64,000 nucleotides of DNA from Arthrobacter sp. N199823 (GTDB lineage Bacteria; Actinomycetota; Actinomycetes; Actinomycetales; Micrococcaceae), in the NCBI RefSeq assembly GCF_002929705.1, contig NZ_PJIN01000008.1:101608-165607 (forward strand), in the 5' to 3' direction. A model generated the notes under the pieces. It made no database searches and was not told where the DNA came from. It saw only the letters and a list, made by a program, of their open reading frames with translations. Made by a program: the position numbers and the translations under genes. Of this stretch, positions 17,691 through 27,259 are shown piece by piece. Within the stretch, counting starts at the first letter, position 1; each line of letters begins with the position of its first letter.

Positions 17691-18682
17691 GATCTGCCGA
17701 TCCGAGGATCAACCAGGCGTTCGGCAAGATCAGAGAATGCCATGATCAACACGTAGGCGGCAGCTGAGAACAGGGCAACGCCGGTGACGAGAGGGATGTC
17801 CCGTGCCGTGACGGCTGAGAGCAGGGATCGTCCCAGCCCGGGGCGGGCAAAGATGGATTCAACCACTACCGCGCCAGAGAGCAGGGACCCTAAGGCCCAT
17901 CCGGAGAGTGCAATGCCGCCCAGTGCCCCGTGCCGCAGGGAATGCCGCAGGAGTACCCCGGTCTCCGATTCTCCGCGGGCCCGGGCAGACAACGCAAAGG
18001 CGGAACGTTGGGCTTCGGCCATGCTGTCTCGCATGACCTGACCCATAAATCCAGCCAGCGGCAGGGCCAACGTAATGATGGGCAGCACTAGACCGGCCGG
18101 GGTATTGGTACTCACCGGCGGAAGCCAGCCCAGCATCGTGGAAAATAGCATGATCAGCACGCTGGCCAGCCAAAAGTGTGGCACGGCAGCTGAGATGATC
18201 TCCAGTCCCGAGCCCAGTGCAACACCCACGGCCCCGCTGCGTGTGGACAGCACGGCAAGCACCAAGGCCATGGCCCAGGCTACGAGCAGAGCCAGCCCGG
18301 CAAGGATCAGCGTGGGCGGTAGCAGCTCGGCAAGAACCTCCACCACGGGGCTCTTCAGCGAATAGGATGTGCCCAAATCACCCTGAACCAAGCGCCACAA
18401 CTGAGCAAAATACTGAACGTAAAGCGGCTGGTCCAAGCCGTACTGTTCACGCGCCGCAGCCAAGGCCTCGGCTGAAGCCTGCGATCCCGGACCGCCCATG
18501 ATGGCCTGTGCCGGGTCCCCGGGAATCATCCGGAGTCCAAAGAATATGGCCGTGAAAACGGCCCAGAGCACAAAGATTCCGCCCATGATCTTGCTCAGCA
18601 GCCAGCGCGCGGCGGACCTGGTGCCATGGGAGGTCCCCGCCACACCGGATGGGCTGCTTTGAATCTTGGCAAAATCACTCAT
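17687..18682 (-). CDS. ABC importer permease (DppB-like)
   Basis: This 331-residue inner-membrane permease is of the peptide/nickel class. After a roughly 30-residue cytoplasmic N terminus come the first helix, MIPGDPAQAIMGG, and a long periplasmic loop of the DppB type (REQYGLDQPLYVQYFAQLWR). The coupling segment near the end of the fourth helix is FALSARARGESETGVLLRHS. It pairs with the downstream DppC-like protein. Confidence 0.9.
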   Translation of the reverse strand: MSDFAKIQSSPSGVAGTSHGTRSAARWLLSKIMGGIFVLWAVFTAIFFGLRMIPGDPAQAIMGGPGSQASAEALAAAREQYGLDQPLYVQYFAQLWRLVQGDLGTSYSLKSPVVEVLAELLPPTLILAGLALLVAWAMALVLAVLSTRSGAVGVALGSGLEIISAAVPHFWLASVLIMLFSTMLGWLPPVSTNTPAGLVLPIITLALPLAGFMGQVMRDSMAEAQRSAFALSARARGESETGVLLRHSLRHGALGGIALSGWALGSLLSGAVVVESIFARPGLGRSLLSAVTARDIPLVTGVALFSAAAYVLIMAFSDLAERLVDPRIGRS

Positions 18683-18705
18683 GATGGGTTTGGCTCCAAG
18701 GGAGC

Positions 18706-20370
18706 TTAGTTAGCCAGCCAGGTATCAAAGAAGATGGGCGAGGCCACGGCTGTGGTGGCACCCACGTTCTTCAGTTTCTCTGAGTACAAGAAGTGGTTTT
18801 GCTGATCATAGAGCGGCAAAAGGTAGTAGCCCTCGAGCACCTTCTTCTGGGCCTGGGTGTAAAGGTCCTTACGCTGGGCCTCATCCTTGGTGGAACCTGC
18901 GGTGTTCAGCAAGGCATCCAGGGCCGGGTCCTTAACCTGGGAGAGGTTGGCGAAGTATCCCGACGGTGCAGGGATGGTGGAATCAGAATGGAACAGGATG
19001 GACAACACGCCAGGGCCCACCTTGGTGTACGGGGCGGAGACCAAGTTGTAGCTGTTGGTAAACAGCTCACCGTACCAGCTGGAGATATCCAGCAAGTTGA
19101 TCTGAACCTCGATGCCTGATTCCTTAGCCGTTGCCTGTATCTGCTCAAAGAGCGACTGCTCGGCGGGGATGGACTGGCTGGTGCTGACGGGGAAGGTCAG
19201 GGAGAGCCGGACGCCGTTCTTGACACGGTAGCCCTGCGCATCACGTTCACTCCAACCAGCTGCGTCCAACAACGTGCCAGCCTTCGTGGGGTCGTAGTTG
19301 AACAGTGATTCCTCTGAGTAAGCCAGGGGTTCCACGCTGGACAGCGGCGAGTATGAGCGTTTAGCCGAGCCAAAGAACAATGAATCGACGCTGGCATTGA
19401 TGTTCACCGCGTGAATGAAGGCCTCGCGGACCTTTTCGTCGTTGAACGGGGCCTTGGAGGAGTTCAGCTCTATCCGGTTGGAAGCACCAGGGCGCGGTGC
19501 ATCCAAATGCTTGATGGTTGAAGTCTTGACAGCTGTGGCGATGGCATCTGGCTGGGCGTTGTCAATGATGTCGACTTCACCGGCCTGAAGGGCTGCGTAA
19601 CGCGTAGCTGCCTCGGGGATGAAGCGCCAGGTGATCGAGTCCAGGTAGGCCGGCCCCGCATGGGCGGCCCCTGCGACCGGAAGAACGTAGTCTGCGTTGC
19701 GGACCATTTGCACGGAGTACTGCTTCTTCCAGGATTGAACCTTGAACGGTCCGGTGCCCACGGGAGCAGCACAGTTTTCTTCCTGGGTGCGCTTCAAGGC
19801 TGTGGGGGATTCAATGGCCACCCACGGCATGGAGAAGGATTCGAGCAGGGAATTATCCGGAGTCTTCAGCTTGAGCTCGAGTGTGCTCGCATCAACAGCC
19901 TTCATGGACGCGATCTTGCCCAGGGCCAGGTATCCGGTGGAGGATGCCGTTTTGGGGTCCAAGAGGTGTTCAAAGTTGGCCTTGACGGCAGCGGCGTCCA
20001 AGGCGGTGCCATCGGTGAAGGTGATACCGTCACGGATCGAAACAGTCCGCGTCAGCCCGTCGTCGGACACGGTGGAGTCCGCAGCGAGCCAGGGGATCAG
20101 CTTGCCTTCGGCGTCCTTGGTGTACAGCGTCTCCAGATACTGCGAGGCAACCAAAGCCTGGGGATAGTTGCCGCCAACGTGCGGATCCAAACAGCTGGGT
20201 TCGGCATCACCGGAAGCGTACACAAGGTTCCCACCGGTGACGGGTGAGCCGGGATCGGAGCTGGCGTCCGACGTTGTGCCTGAGGGCGTGCAGCCGGCCA
20301 GAACCAATGCTGCGGCCAGGGCCGTCGCGATCGGAAATAGCTTGGTGGCCAAGGGGCGAGCGAGAGTCAT
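18706..20370 (-). CDS. family-5 substrate-binding lipoprotein of the ABC importer
   Basis: This is a 554-residue extracellular binding protein with a signal peptide ending in lipobox LAGC (Cys27). It is then a DppA/OppA-type domain: SCLDPHVGGNYPQALVASQ, LIPWLAADSTVSDDGLTRTV and SIRDGITFTDGTALDAAAVK. It is the first gene of the operon (binding protein, permease, permease, double ATPase). The ligand is unknown, and peptides, opines or metal chelates are all possible. About 170 bases upstream separate it from the previous gene and probably hold the promoter. I did not recognise a riboswitch there. Confidence 0.9.
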   Translation of the reverse strand: MTLARPLATKLFPIATALAAALVLAGCTPSGTTSDASSDPGSPVTGGNLVYASGDAEPSCLDPHVGGNYPQALVASQYLETLYTKDAEGKLIPWLAADSTVSDDGLTRTVSIRDGITFTDGTALDAAAVKANFEHLLDPKTASSTGYLALGKIASMKAVDASTLELKLKTPDNSLLESFSMPWVAIESPTALKRTQEENCAAPVGTGPFKVQSWKKQYSVQMVRNADYVLPVAGAAHAGPAYLDSITWRFIPEAATRYAALQAGEVDIIDNAQPDAIATAVKTSTIKHLDAPRPGASNRIELNSSKAPFNDEKVREAFIHAVNINASVDSLFFGSAKRSYSPLSSVEPLAYSEESLFNYDPTKAGTLLDAAGWSERDAQGYRVKNGVRLSLTFPVSTSQSIPAEQSLFEQIQATAKESGIEVQINLLDISSWYGELFTNSYNLVSAPYTKVGPGVLSILFHSDSTIPAPSGYFANLSQVKDPALDALLNTAGSTKDEAQRKDLYTQAQKKVLEGYYLLPLYDQQNHFLYSEKLKNVGATTAVASPIFFDTWLAN

Positions 20371-20542
20371 GAGGGTCTTCCTGCGAACCGGTGAATGGAG
20401 CGATGCAGGTGCTCTCTCCCTCGGTCCTCACAGGTTTTAGCCTGGAGGCACGCGTCAGCGGGCACCGCCAACCACTTTAGCGGCTTGAGGGCCGTGTGCG
20501 CAGCGATATATGAGGCACATCATAGGTGCGGTGGACTTTCCC

Positions 20543-21202
20543 TCAGCTACCGACTTTTCGCGTGAAGTTTACGTGGATGGTGCCGCTCTCGGCCACCTCG
20601 GTCCGCACATCATGGGTGCGCTCGAGTCCGTCCAGCCCGTCCCAGAGCCGAGTTCCCCGCCCCAGAATGATCGGAGCAATCAGCAGATGCAGGTCATCGA
20701 CCAAGCCCGCCCGTAAGAAGTTGCGTGCCGTGCCAACCCCACCGCCGATCCGCACGTCCAAGTCGCCGGCGGCCAGGCCGGCTTCGGCGAGCACGTCCTC
20801 GAGTGCGGCGTTTCTGAAATGGAAGGTTGTTCCGCCCTCCATGGGAATCATGGGACGCGGCGCGGTCTTGCTGAGAATATAGACCGGGCACCCGAAAGGT
20901 GGCTGGGCACCCCACCACCCTTGCCACTGCGGATCATGGGGGAATGTGTGGAGGCCGAACATGCCCGCTCCCATAATCTCGGCGCCGATACCGTCAAAGA
21001 ACGCGCTGGCGTAGGCATCGTCGACGCCGGAGGTACCCGCTCCGCTGGTGTCATTGAAGACGTGTTCGCGGAACGTACGGGTTGCGGCGTAGTTCTCTGT
21101 CAGGCGGCCCCAGTCCTCTCCCATGGGATTTTCAGCGCTTTGCTTGGTCGAAGAGGTGAACCCATCCAGTGAGAGAAACAGGTCGAGCCGAACGCGAGTC
21201 AT
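20543..21202 (-). CDS. dihydrofolate reductase-family (RibD C-terminal domain) protein
   Basis: This protein of about 219 residues has the RibD-C/DHFR-like fold: MTRVRLDLFLSLDGF at the start, EIMGAGMFG in the middle, then VYILSKTAPR, DVRIGGGVGTARNFLRAGL and DDLHLLIAPIILG. These are NADPH-binding reductases of unknown substrate, common as stand-alone paralogues in actinobacteria. I prefer ATG 21202 (GGGAG at good spacing) over 21208 or the longer frame to 21253. A paralogue is encoded at 43538-44116. Confidence 0.82.
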   Translation of the reverse strand: MTRVRLDLFLSLDGFTSSTKQSAENPMGEDWGRLTENYAATRTFREHVFNDTSGAGTSGVDDAYASAFFDGIGAEIMGAGMFGLHTFPHDPQWQGWWGAQPPFGCPVYILSKTAPRPMIPMEGGTTFHFRNAALEDVLAEAGLAAGDLDVRIGGGVGTARNFLRAGLVDDLHLLIAPIILGRGTRLWDGLDGLERTHDVRTEVAESGTIHVNFTRKVGS

Positions 21203-21272
21203 TCTCATGCTCCCATCGTGGGGTGTCTGAGGGACAGCGGCGTCCACCATCATTCACTGTACTGCTGGGGTG

Positions 21273-22730
21273 TCAGGGCTGGGAAGGGCTTGGTTCACTC
21301 GCCGATTGAATGCCGGTCAGCTCCACGATGTGCGCTTCTTCCGGTTGTGGCCGTGGAATGCACAGGGCCAGCGCCCCGGCGAGCACAGTGGCGCCAAGGG
21401 CGATGGCAAAGCCCAGCTGGAATCCGGCCGCCGTGGGTGCTGAGTGACCGGCACTGGATGCTGCAAGAATGGCGCCCATGACTGCCGCTGCGCTACTGGT
21501 ACCCAAGGCACGCATGAGGGAGTTCAAACCGTTCGCGGCGCCGGTCTCGGTGGGCTTGACAGCGCCCATAATGAGCATGGGCATGGCGGAGTAACCGATG
21601 CCGATCCCGGCCCCCACCAAAGCATTCGCGAGAAGAATGTGCCAGATTTCCGTGGATGCCAGCAGCGCTAATACGTAGGCGAATGCAATGACGACGGCGC
21701 TCAGGACTAAGGTGGCACGGCCTCCCACGGTGCCATTCAACCGAGCTGCTACCGGCGCCATGGCAATTTGCACCAGTCCGGCAGGGGCAAGGATGAGACC
21801 GATGGTGATGAGCGTTTGGCCCAGTCCGAAGCCGGGACTTGTGGGGAGTTGCAGAATTTGGGGGAACAACACTGCGGATGAAAAGAACGCAAAACCCAAG
21901 GCTATCGAGGCGAGGTTTGTCATCAGCACGGCCGGACGTGCGGCCACGCGAAGATCAACCGCGGGGTCCTTGAGCCGCAGTTCAAAAGCTCCCCAAGCCA
22001 AAAGCACCAGAACGCCGCCAATGCCCAAAATCAAGGTCGCCGGTGAGCTCCATCCCCACGCGTTGCCCTGGGCGACGGCTACGAGAATTGCGGACAAAGC
22101 AATGGACAGGCCAACTGCACCCACGTAGTCGAAGCGCCCGGCTGCGAATTCCGTATCCTTGGGCACGATCCACGCCACGAGCGCAAACAACACCACGCCG
22201 AGTACCGTAGCGGTCCAGAACAGGGCGTGCCAGTCAAGGGAATCTGCAATGAAGGAGCTGATGGGCAAGCCAAGTGCGGCACCGAAGCCAAAGGACGCGC
22301 TGATCAGCGCAACGGCACCACCCACTCGCTTTGCCGGCAAATGATCGCGGAGGACGGCGATGCCCAGCGGGATGACTCCTGTCATGAGCCCCTGCAGTGC
22401 GCGCCCCACCAGCAGAACGGTCAGATTAGTTGAGGCGGCTGCCAGAACGTTGCCGACAATCAGGGCGAGCAACAGCACCAAAATGATCTTGCGTTTGCCC
22501 AGGAGATCCCCCAGACGCCCGGAGATAGGAGTAACGACGGCCGAGGTCAACAGCGTAATGGTGACCACCCACGCCGTGGCTTCCCGTGGTGCGTTCAATA
22601 GTTCCGGCAATTGAGCCTGGATCGGCACCACCAGAGTAAACATGAATGATGCGCATGCACCAGTGACTGCTAGGACGGCAATGAGTGGCCACGAGCGGCG
22701 GACTGTGGTGGCGGGTTGAGCTGTTTTCAT
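21273..22730 (-). CDS. MFS exporter (DHA2, EmrB/QacA type)
   Basis: This 485-residue transporter is consistent with 14 helices. Helix 1 contains MFTLVVPIQAQLPELL, the motif-A loop is GRLGDLLGKRKIILV, and a motif-C-like glycine-rich helix is SFGFGAALGLPISSFI. Such proton-driven exporters expel lipophilic drugs or metabolites. No regulator gene adjoins it. A small inverted repeat lies about 50 bases upstream of the start. Confidence 0.88.
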   Translation of the reverse strand: MKTAQPATTVRRSWPLIAVLAVTGACASFMFTLVVPIQAQLPELLNAPREATAWVVTITLLTSAVVTPISGRLGDLLGKRKIILVLLLALIVGNVLAAASTNLTVLLVGRALQGLMTGVIPLGIAVLRDHLPAKRVGGAVALISASFGFGAALGLPISSFIADSLDWHALFWTATVLGVVLFALVAWIVPKDTEFAAGRFDYVGAVGLSIALSAILVAVAQGNAWGWSSPATLILGIGGVLVLLAWGAFELRLKDPAVDLRVAARPAVLMTNLASIALGFAFFSSAVLFPQILQLPTSPGFGLGQTLITIGLILAPAGLVQIAMAPVAARLNGTVGGRATLVLSAVVIAFAYVLALLASTEIWHILLANALVGAGIGIGYSAMPMLIMGAVKPTETGAANGLNSLMRALGTSSAAAVMGAILAASSAGHSAPTAAGFQLGFAIALGATVLAGALALCIPRPQPEEAHIVELTGIQSASEPSPSQP

Positions 22731-22780
22731 TGCTTCCTTTGGTGCGGGCAGAAGGTGGTGCCGGGAATTCCTTGAGGGGC

Positions 22781-22796
22781 TAACCTTGACTGGTTA
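22781..22796. promoter_or_regulatory. possible operator upstream of the MFS exporter
   Basis: TAACC (22781-22785) and GGTTA (22792-22796) form a short inverted repeat with a 6-base spacer, about 50 bases upstream of the exporter start on the minus strand. The arms are short, so this could be chance. Confidence 0.25.
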
Positions 22797-22906
22797 ATTC
22801 TGTGTTGGCGCCGCCATCTGTGGCAATCGGATGCCAAGGGTTGATTATTCCCATTGTCGCCGCTGGTCCACGCTGTGGAAGGGTGGCGCGCCGTGCATAA
22901 GTCGCC

Positions 22907-22974
22907 GAGTCAGACGGAGGCCCGCCGAGTCAGACGTGGCGCAGCGTCTGACTCAACGGGCCTCCGTCTGACTC
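22907..22974. repeat. long palindromic repeat, 30-bp arms with internal direct repeats
   Basis: The arms at 22907-22936 and 22945-22974 are reverse complements at 28 of 30 positions, with an 8-base loop (TGGCGCAG). Each arm itself contains the unit GAGTCAGACG twice. The element ends 7 bases before the stop codon of the lactonase gene on the minus strand. As RNA it would form a very stable hairpin and may act as that gene's terminator, but the repeated internal unit is unlike an ordinary terminator and resembles a REP/MITE-type element. Confidence 0.8.
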
Positions 22975-23030
22975 GAGGAACTACGGCGTGCGCTTGCTGT
23001 GGTCCTTCTGACTTGAGGAACCGCGGCGTA
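22966..23030. repeat. degenerate direct repeat extending into the lactonase gene
   Basis: A 25-base unit at 22966-22990 (beginning GTCTGACTCGAGGAAC) recurs at 23006-23030 with 20 of 25 identities, a period of 40 bases. The first copy is shared with the right arm of the palindrome. Both lie in or against the 3' end of the SMP-30 gene, so its last dozen or so residues (SSSQKDHSKRTP) are encoded largely by repeat sequence. Confidence 0.65.
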
Positions 23031-23877
23031 GTCCTCGAACCCGCGCGGGCTCGAGCGCCAGCAGTGACAGGGGCGCGGCAATGGTGAATCCGTCTAGTTC
23101 GCCAGGCGTTTCCAGCCCAATAGAGGCGCTGGTGACGATGACCAGCGGTTCGTCACCAGCTGTGAGGGTGACGCTCGTGGGCTGTGAGACTGGTAGATCG
23201 AGCGGTTTGGCGCGGCGTTCTCCGGGCGCGTAGACGTCCAAACGGTTCCCGCCCCACACGGCATTCCAGAGACGGCCCTCGCAATCCACGTGCACACCGT
23301 CAGGTGATCCGCCGTCGACCGTGACGAACGGTTCAACGCTGGAGCCGGGCACCAGACTCTTGCTTAGAATCTTGCCAGCTACAGTGTCTGCGATCAGCAT
23401 GGCCTCAATTTCCGGCAAAAAGACCGGTCCGTTGGGGATCTCGATCCCGCTCATCATGCAGCTCGTCTCGCCGGTCTCGGGGTCCCAGCGCCAGAGGTGA
23501 CCATCGGCCGGCGAGCCGTCGTGCACCATGGTGCCGAACCAGCACGATCCGTCCGGGGCGAACGAGCCGTCATTGACCCGGTGGCGGCTGGGATTGAGCC
23601 CGGTGGAGGCGATTTCGGCAACGCTCCCATCCTCACGGAGCCAGGAAAGCCCAGTTCCGAGGGCCGCAATCAAACGTCCGTCGGACGCCTTTTCCACGAA
23701 GCCCAGCGGAGCGTCGAAGGTGCGCACTAGTGTGGCCCTATCCGCCGAACCCGGTGTCCACGCATAGAGCTCGCCGCGGAGCAAATCCACCCAGTGGACG
23801 GTGCCGTCAATGATGCGTAGGCCTTCGCCTAGTTCCAGGCGTGACGGGCTGATGGGTTGCCAGGGGGAGTGGGTCAT
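22981..23877 (-). CDS. SMP-30/gluconolactonase/LRE family hydrolase
   Basis: This is a six-bladed beta-propeller lactonase of about 298 residues. Metal-ligand regions are visible: RLELGEGLRI (Glu18), VNDGSFAPDGSCWFGTM, IPNGPVFLPE and GGSPDGVHVDCEGRLWNAVW. It probably hydrolyses a sugar lactone in the cytoplasm. No sugar dehydrogenase is adjacent, although the secreted PQQ-type enzyme at 8.8 kb would produce lactones. ATG 23877 is chosen because the longer frame adds a leader without family similarity. The extreme C terminus is encoded by the repeat described separately and may not be native to the family. Confidence 0.87.
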   Translation of the reverse strand: MTHSPWQPISPSRLELGEGLRIIDGTVHWVDLLRGELYAWTPGSADRATLVRTFDAPLGFVEKASDGRLIAALGTGLSWLREDGSVAEIASTGLNPSRHRVNDGSFAPDGSCWFGTMVHDGSPADGHLWRWDPETGETSCMMSGIEIPNGPVFLPEIEAMLIADTVAGKILSKSLVPGSSVEPFVTVDGGSPDGVHVDCEGRLWNAVWGGNRLDVYAPGERRAKPLDLPVSQPTSVTLTAGDEPLVIVTSASIGLETPGELDGFTIAAPLSLLALEPARVRGLRRGSSSQKDHSKRTP

Positions 23878-24245
23878 TGATTGCGCTTCCTGTGTTGCGG
23901 ATAGATTTGTCTGGGGTGAGCTACGGGGAGCTCGAAATTCCGGAGTCGGCAGTGGTGAACCCTGTGGACTCACGTTTCACTATGGAGAAGCCAGCTTTGA
24001 CTGTTTGCGGTGCTGAGCGCGGCCCCTTTTCATTGATGCGCTCCACCAGCATGGTCAAGACCACATCCTAGGGTACGCGCCGGTTGGCGTGCACGGGCGA
24101 GCCCGGTTTCCTTGGTCCATGTGCCACCTCGCACCGCCATGTGCGGGTACTTCTCGATGCCTGCCGCGGCAAGAGGGCCTGTGCCATCCGCTATCGGATG
24201 GCACAGGCCCTCTTGCCGCCACAAAGCCTAAGAAGCCGAACGGGT
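23878..24245. other. intergenic region between SMP-30 and Ohr genes
   Basis: No gene is supported in these 368 bases. The part next to position 23878 should hold the promoter of the lactonase gene. The other end contains the perfect 25-bp hairpin at 24166-24219 that follows the ohr gene. Confidence 0.6.
24166..24219. terminator. intrinsic terminator hairpin downstream of ohr
   Basis: A perfect 25-bp inverted repeat (arms 24166-24190 and 24195-24219, loop CTAT) begins 27 bases beyond the ohr stop codon on the minus strand. The very long GC-rich stem without a U tract is typical of actinobacterial terminators. Confidence 0.85.
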
Positions 24246-24668
24246 TTAGTCGTCGGAGACCGTGATGGTGACCTCAATGTTGCCGCGGGTGGCGTTGGAG
24301 TAGGGGCAGACCTGATGAGCGGCATCGGCCAGTGCCTGAGCGGCAGCGTGTTCAATGCCCGGCAGGACAACTTCCAGAAGCACGGAGAGCTCAAATCCGC
24401 CGTTGCCGTTGGACCCGAGGTGGACCTGGCCGCCCACTGAGGAATCGCTGATGTCGATCTTCTGCGTGCGGGCAACCATCTGCAACGCCGAGTGGAAGCA
24501 GGCCGCATAGCCAGCGGCGAAAAGCTGCTCGGGGTTGGCACCTTCCCCTGATCCACCCATGGATTTCGGGATGGCAAGTTTGAGGTCAATGCCCCCATCG
24601 GAGGAGCGGACGTGACCATCACGGCCGGCTCCGGTGGCGATGGCTTCGGCGGTGTACAGGGGTGTCAT
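24246..24668 (-). CDS. ohr: organic hydroperoxide resistance protein (Ohr/OsmC family)
   Basis: This 140-residue thiol peroxidase reduces organic and fatty-acid hydroperoxides using its two conserved cysteines: Cys57 in GYAACFHSAL and Cys121 in QVCPYSNATRGN. The motif ANPEQLFAAGYAACF is typical of Ohr rather than OsmC. ATG 24668 gives exactly the family length and has AAAGG upstream, whereas an in-frame ATG at 24689 would add seven residues. It lies 44 bases after the ohrR stop and is probably co-transcribed with it from the OhrR-controlled promoter. Confidence 0.95.
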   Translation of the reverse strand: MTPLYTAEAIATGAGRDGHVRSSDGGIDLKLAIPKSMGGSGEGANPEQLFAAGYAACFHSALQMVARTQKIDISDSSVGGQVHLGSNGNGGFELSVLLEVVLPGIEHAAAQALADAAHQVCPYSNATRGNIEVTITVSDD

Positions 24669-24712
24669 AGTAGTGCCTTTCGTAGACATTAGTGCGGATT
24701 TAGGGTGCTGGA

Positions 24713-25171
24713 TTAGGGGTGCTGAGGGGACGTCAGGGCGCGCATGCCGTCAGTGATGCGGTGCAACTCCTGGACTAATGCGCGGGCTTGCTCGGGGGAG
24801 TCGAAGCCATACGCGCCCCGGAGTTCCTTCAGGGCCACCAGTACCTCTTTGAGTACCGAAGTGCCACTGTCGGTGAGTGCGGCGGTCACCACACGTTCAT
24901 CCGGGGAGGTTCGGGCTCGGGATACTAGTCCACGGTCATCAAGCCTGCGCAAAACCGGGGACAATGTCCCGGAGTCAAGGCTCATGCGTTGGCCCAGTTC
25001 GCCCACGGTCAAACCCTCCGACACAGTGCTGATCTCCAGCAGTGCTATGTACTGCGTGTAGGTCAGCTCCCATGGTTCCAAGGCGACTTTATGAGCCTTG
25101 GCCACAGCGTTTGACGCGGAGTAAATAGCGAAGCAAACCATGGAATCGAGGTGGTATTCGTTGTCCAGCAT
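24713..25171 (-). CDS. ohrR: MarR-family organic peroxide sensor OhrR
   Basis: This 152-residue winged-helix repressor has the peroxide-sensing cysteine near the N terminus in MVCFAIYSASNA (Cys13), corresponding to Cys15 of B. subtilis OhrR. The DNA-binding region is TVGELGQRMSLDSGTLSPVL followed by the wing RRLDDRGLVSRARTSPDERV. Oxidation of this cysteine by organic hydroperoxides releases DNA and derepresses ohr. A matching palindromic operator lies 13 bases upstream of the start. No second conserved cysteine is evident, which would fit the one-Cys class. Confidence 0.93.
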   Translation of the reverse strand: MLDNEYHLDSMVCFAIYSASNAVAKAHKVALEPWELTYTQYIALLEISTVSEGLTVGELGQRMSLDSGTLSPVLRRLDDRGLVSRARTSPDERVVTAALTDSGTSVLKEVLVALKELRGAYGFDSPEQARALVQELHRITDGMRALTSPQHP

Positions 25172-25183
25172 GATTCAAGTGTA

Positions 25184-25212
25184 CGCAATTAAGTTGTGCA
25201 CAACCAATTGCG
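25184..25212. promoter_or_regulatory. OhrR operator
   Basis: The core GTTGTGCACAAC (25193-25204) is a perfect 12-bp palindrome flanked by CGCAATT on the left and AATTGCG on the right. It resembles known OhrR sites (AATT-rich halves around a GTA/GCA-like centre). Position just upstream of ohrR indicates autoregulation and control of the ohrR-ohr transcript. Confidence 0.8.
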
Positions 25213-25294
25213 GAGAAGCCACGGGAGATGACAGTGAATCAATGTCAAAAATAGGCTGGCAGAGCTGAACGCGGAGAGCTCCACCAGTGCAGAA

Positions 25295-27259
25295 CTAGAC
25301 CAGCGAGTCCTGCCAGGCGCCATGCATCGTGGCAAAGCGCCCGCCGCTTGCTATCAACTCTGCCGGGGAGCCGTCCTCCACAATGCGGCCCTCATGAACC
25401 ACCAGGATTCGATCAGCCATGACCACTGTGGATAGTCGGTGTGCAATGATCAACGCAGTCCGGCCGGTTGCGCCACGATCGGTGCCCGTGATTCCTGTCC
25501 CATCTGCCGCCCCAGCAGCACCCTCAGTCCCCAACAACTTCTGCAAGCCGCCTTGGACCAGCCGCTCCGATGGAATATCCAGCGAAGAGGTTGCCTCGTC
25601 AAGAATGAGCACGGCAGGATTAGCCAAGAAGGCTCGGGCAAAGGAGATCAGTTGCCGCTGCCCAGCAGAGACGCGGCCACCGCGCTTGTTCACGTCCGTG
25701 TCGTAGCCTTCCGGGAGGGCTCGGATGAACTCGTCGGCACCCACATCGCGGGCGGCAGCCTCGATCTGGGCCCGGCTGGCTCCCGGGTTACCCAGGGCAA
25801 TATTGTCTGCCACCGAGCCGCTGAACAGGAATGCCTCCTGCGTCACCATAACCACAGCACGGCGCAAGTCGACGCTGGAGAGCTCACGCAACTCCACGCC
25901 GTCGAGCGTTAACGAGCCAGCGCTCACGTCATAGAAACGGGCCAGGAGTTTGGCCAGTGTGGACTTTCCGGCGCCCGTGGCACCAACCACCGCTACCGTC
26001 TGACCGGCCGGAATATGCAAATCCAAACTTGGCAGCACCAGGGGTCCGGTGGCATAACGGAACTCGGCGCCAGTGAAGCGGATCGCGCCACGTGCCGCCG
26101 GCAGCGGGCGGGGATGGCGCGGCGGTCGCACGGTGGGGACTTCCTCTAACAGCCCGGAAACCTTTTCCAGCGCAGCCTGGGCTGACTGGAACGAGTTGTA
26201 GAACATGGCCATCTGGCTCACGGGTTGGAAGAAGCGTTTGGTGGCCAGAAGGAGGGCCAGGAGCGCTCCCACCTCCAACGCGCCACCGAGCACGCGGAAA
26301 CCACCGGCGAGCAAAACAACCGCAACGGCCACATTGCCAATCAACACCAGTCCCGGCTGGAAAACCCCGTTGAGGTTGATGGAACGGACTGTGACGCGGC
26401 GGTAATCTTCTGCGAGAGCATCGTACTTGGCCGCGTTCTCCTCTTCGCGCCGGAAGGCCTTGACCGCACGGATGCCTGTCATGGTCTCGATGAAGTGCAC
26501 AATCAGCGCCGCGGACACCACGCGCGAGGAACGGTAGGCGGCCTGCGAACGCTTTTGGTACCAGCGCGAGAGCAGGAGCATGGGCACCGCCGACGCCAGC
26601 ACCAGCAAGCCAGTGATTGGATCCAGCGCGAAGATCGACACAGCCGTCAACGCCATGAAGACCAGGCCCGAGGCGAGCGAGGAAATCCCTGAATCGAGCA
26701 GCTCGCGCAGGGCCTCCAAGTCCGATGTCTGGCGCGAAATAATGCGTCCAGATGTGTATTGCTCATGAAATTCCATGCTGAGCCGCTGCGTATGCCGGAA
26801 CACCTGAATGCGCAGATCCAGCAGCATCGCCTGACTCAGCCGCGCGGTCGCCGTCAGATACGCCGCCGTCAGCCAGGAGCCGATCAACGCGGCCATGATG
26901 TAGCCGCCGCCAGTGATAATGAGCGGCAGGGGAGAGGAGTCAGGCTTCATGGTGAGCGCGGGCAACGCCGTATCAATCCCGTAGGCAATAAGCAGTGGAC
27001 CGGCAACTTTTGCCGCCTGCGAGAGCACCACGAGCGCCACGGTGATGGCGAATCGCAAGCGCACAGGACGCAGCAAAGCCCTCAAGAGCCTCACTGATCG
27101 ACGGCGCACGGCACGGCTGGCCTCGCGGCTCAGATCTACTCGATCCTCATCCATGGTTCCCTGCGGAGCGACTTTTGCGCTCTTCAGTGTGCCTGTTTTC
27201 AGCTTGCCTGACTTAATGGTCGACGCCGGAGCGTCCTTGCGCTTCTTGCCGCGGCTCAT
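25295..27259 (-). CDS. ABC exporter half-transporter, canonical ATPase site (subunit B)
   Basis: This 654-residue exporter subunit has a basic cytoplasmic N terminus of about 70 residues, six membrane helices and a nucleotide-binding domain. The domain shows Walker [15 protein letters not shown], signature [15 protein letters not shown] and Walker [13 protein letters not shown] with catalytic Glu. About 24 Gly/Ala/Thr-rich residues are inserted between the D-loop helix and the H-loop (IIAHRLSTV), which is unusual for the family. It overlaps the upstream half-transporter by 4 bp and the two must form a heterodimer. Likely substrates are lipids or drugs. Confidence 0.9.
   Translation of the reverse strand: MSRGKKRKDAPASTIKSGKLKTGTLKSAKVAPQGTMDEDRVDLSREASRAVRRRSVRLLRALLRPVRLRFAITVALVVLSQAAKVAGPLLIAYGIDTALPALTMKPDSSPLPLIITGGGYIMAALIGSWLTAAYLTATARLSQAMLLDLRIQVFRHTQRLSMEFHEQYTSGRIISRQTSDLEALRELLDSGISSLASGLVFMALTAVSIFALDPITGLLVLASAVPMLLLSRWYQKRSQAAYRSSRVVSAALIVHFIETMTGIRAVKAFRREEENAAKYDALAEDYRRVTVRSINLNGVFQPGLVLIGNVAVAVVLLAGGFRVLGGALEVGALLALLLATKRFFQPVSQMAMFYNSFQSAQAALEKVSGLLEEVPTVRPPRHPRPLPAARGAIRFTGAEFRYATGPLVLPSLDLHIPAGQTVAVVGATGAGKSTLAKLLARFYDVSAGSLTLDGVELRELSSVDLRRAVVMVTQEAFLFSGSVADNIALGNPGASRAQIEAAARDVGADEFIRALPEGYDTDVNKRGGRVSAGQRQLISFARAFLANPAVLILDEATSSLDIPSERLVQGGLQKLLGTEGAAGAADGTGITGTDRGATGRTALIIAHRLSTVVMADRILVVHEGRIVEDGSPAELIASGGRFATMHGAWQDSLV

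Noticed and set aside
20371-20542. Riboswitch upstream of the importer binding protein
   Set aside because: I looked for SAM, TPP, cobalamin and similar conserved cores on the minus strand and saw none.
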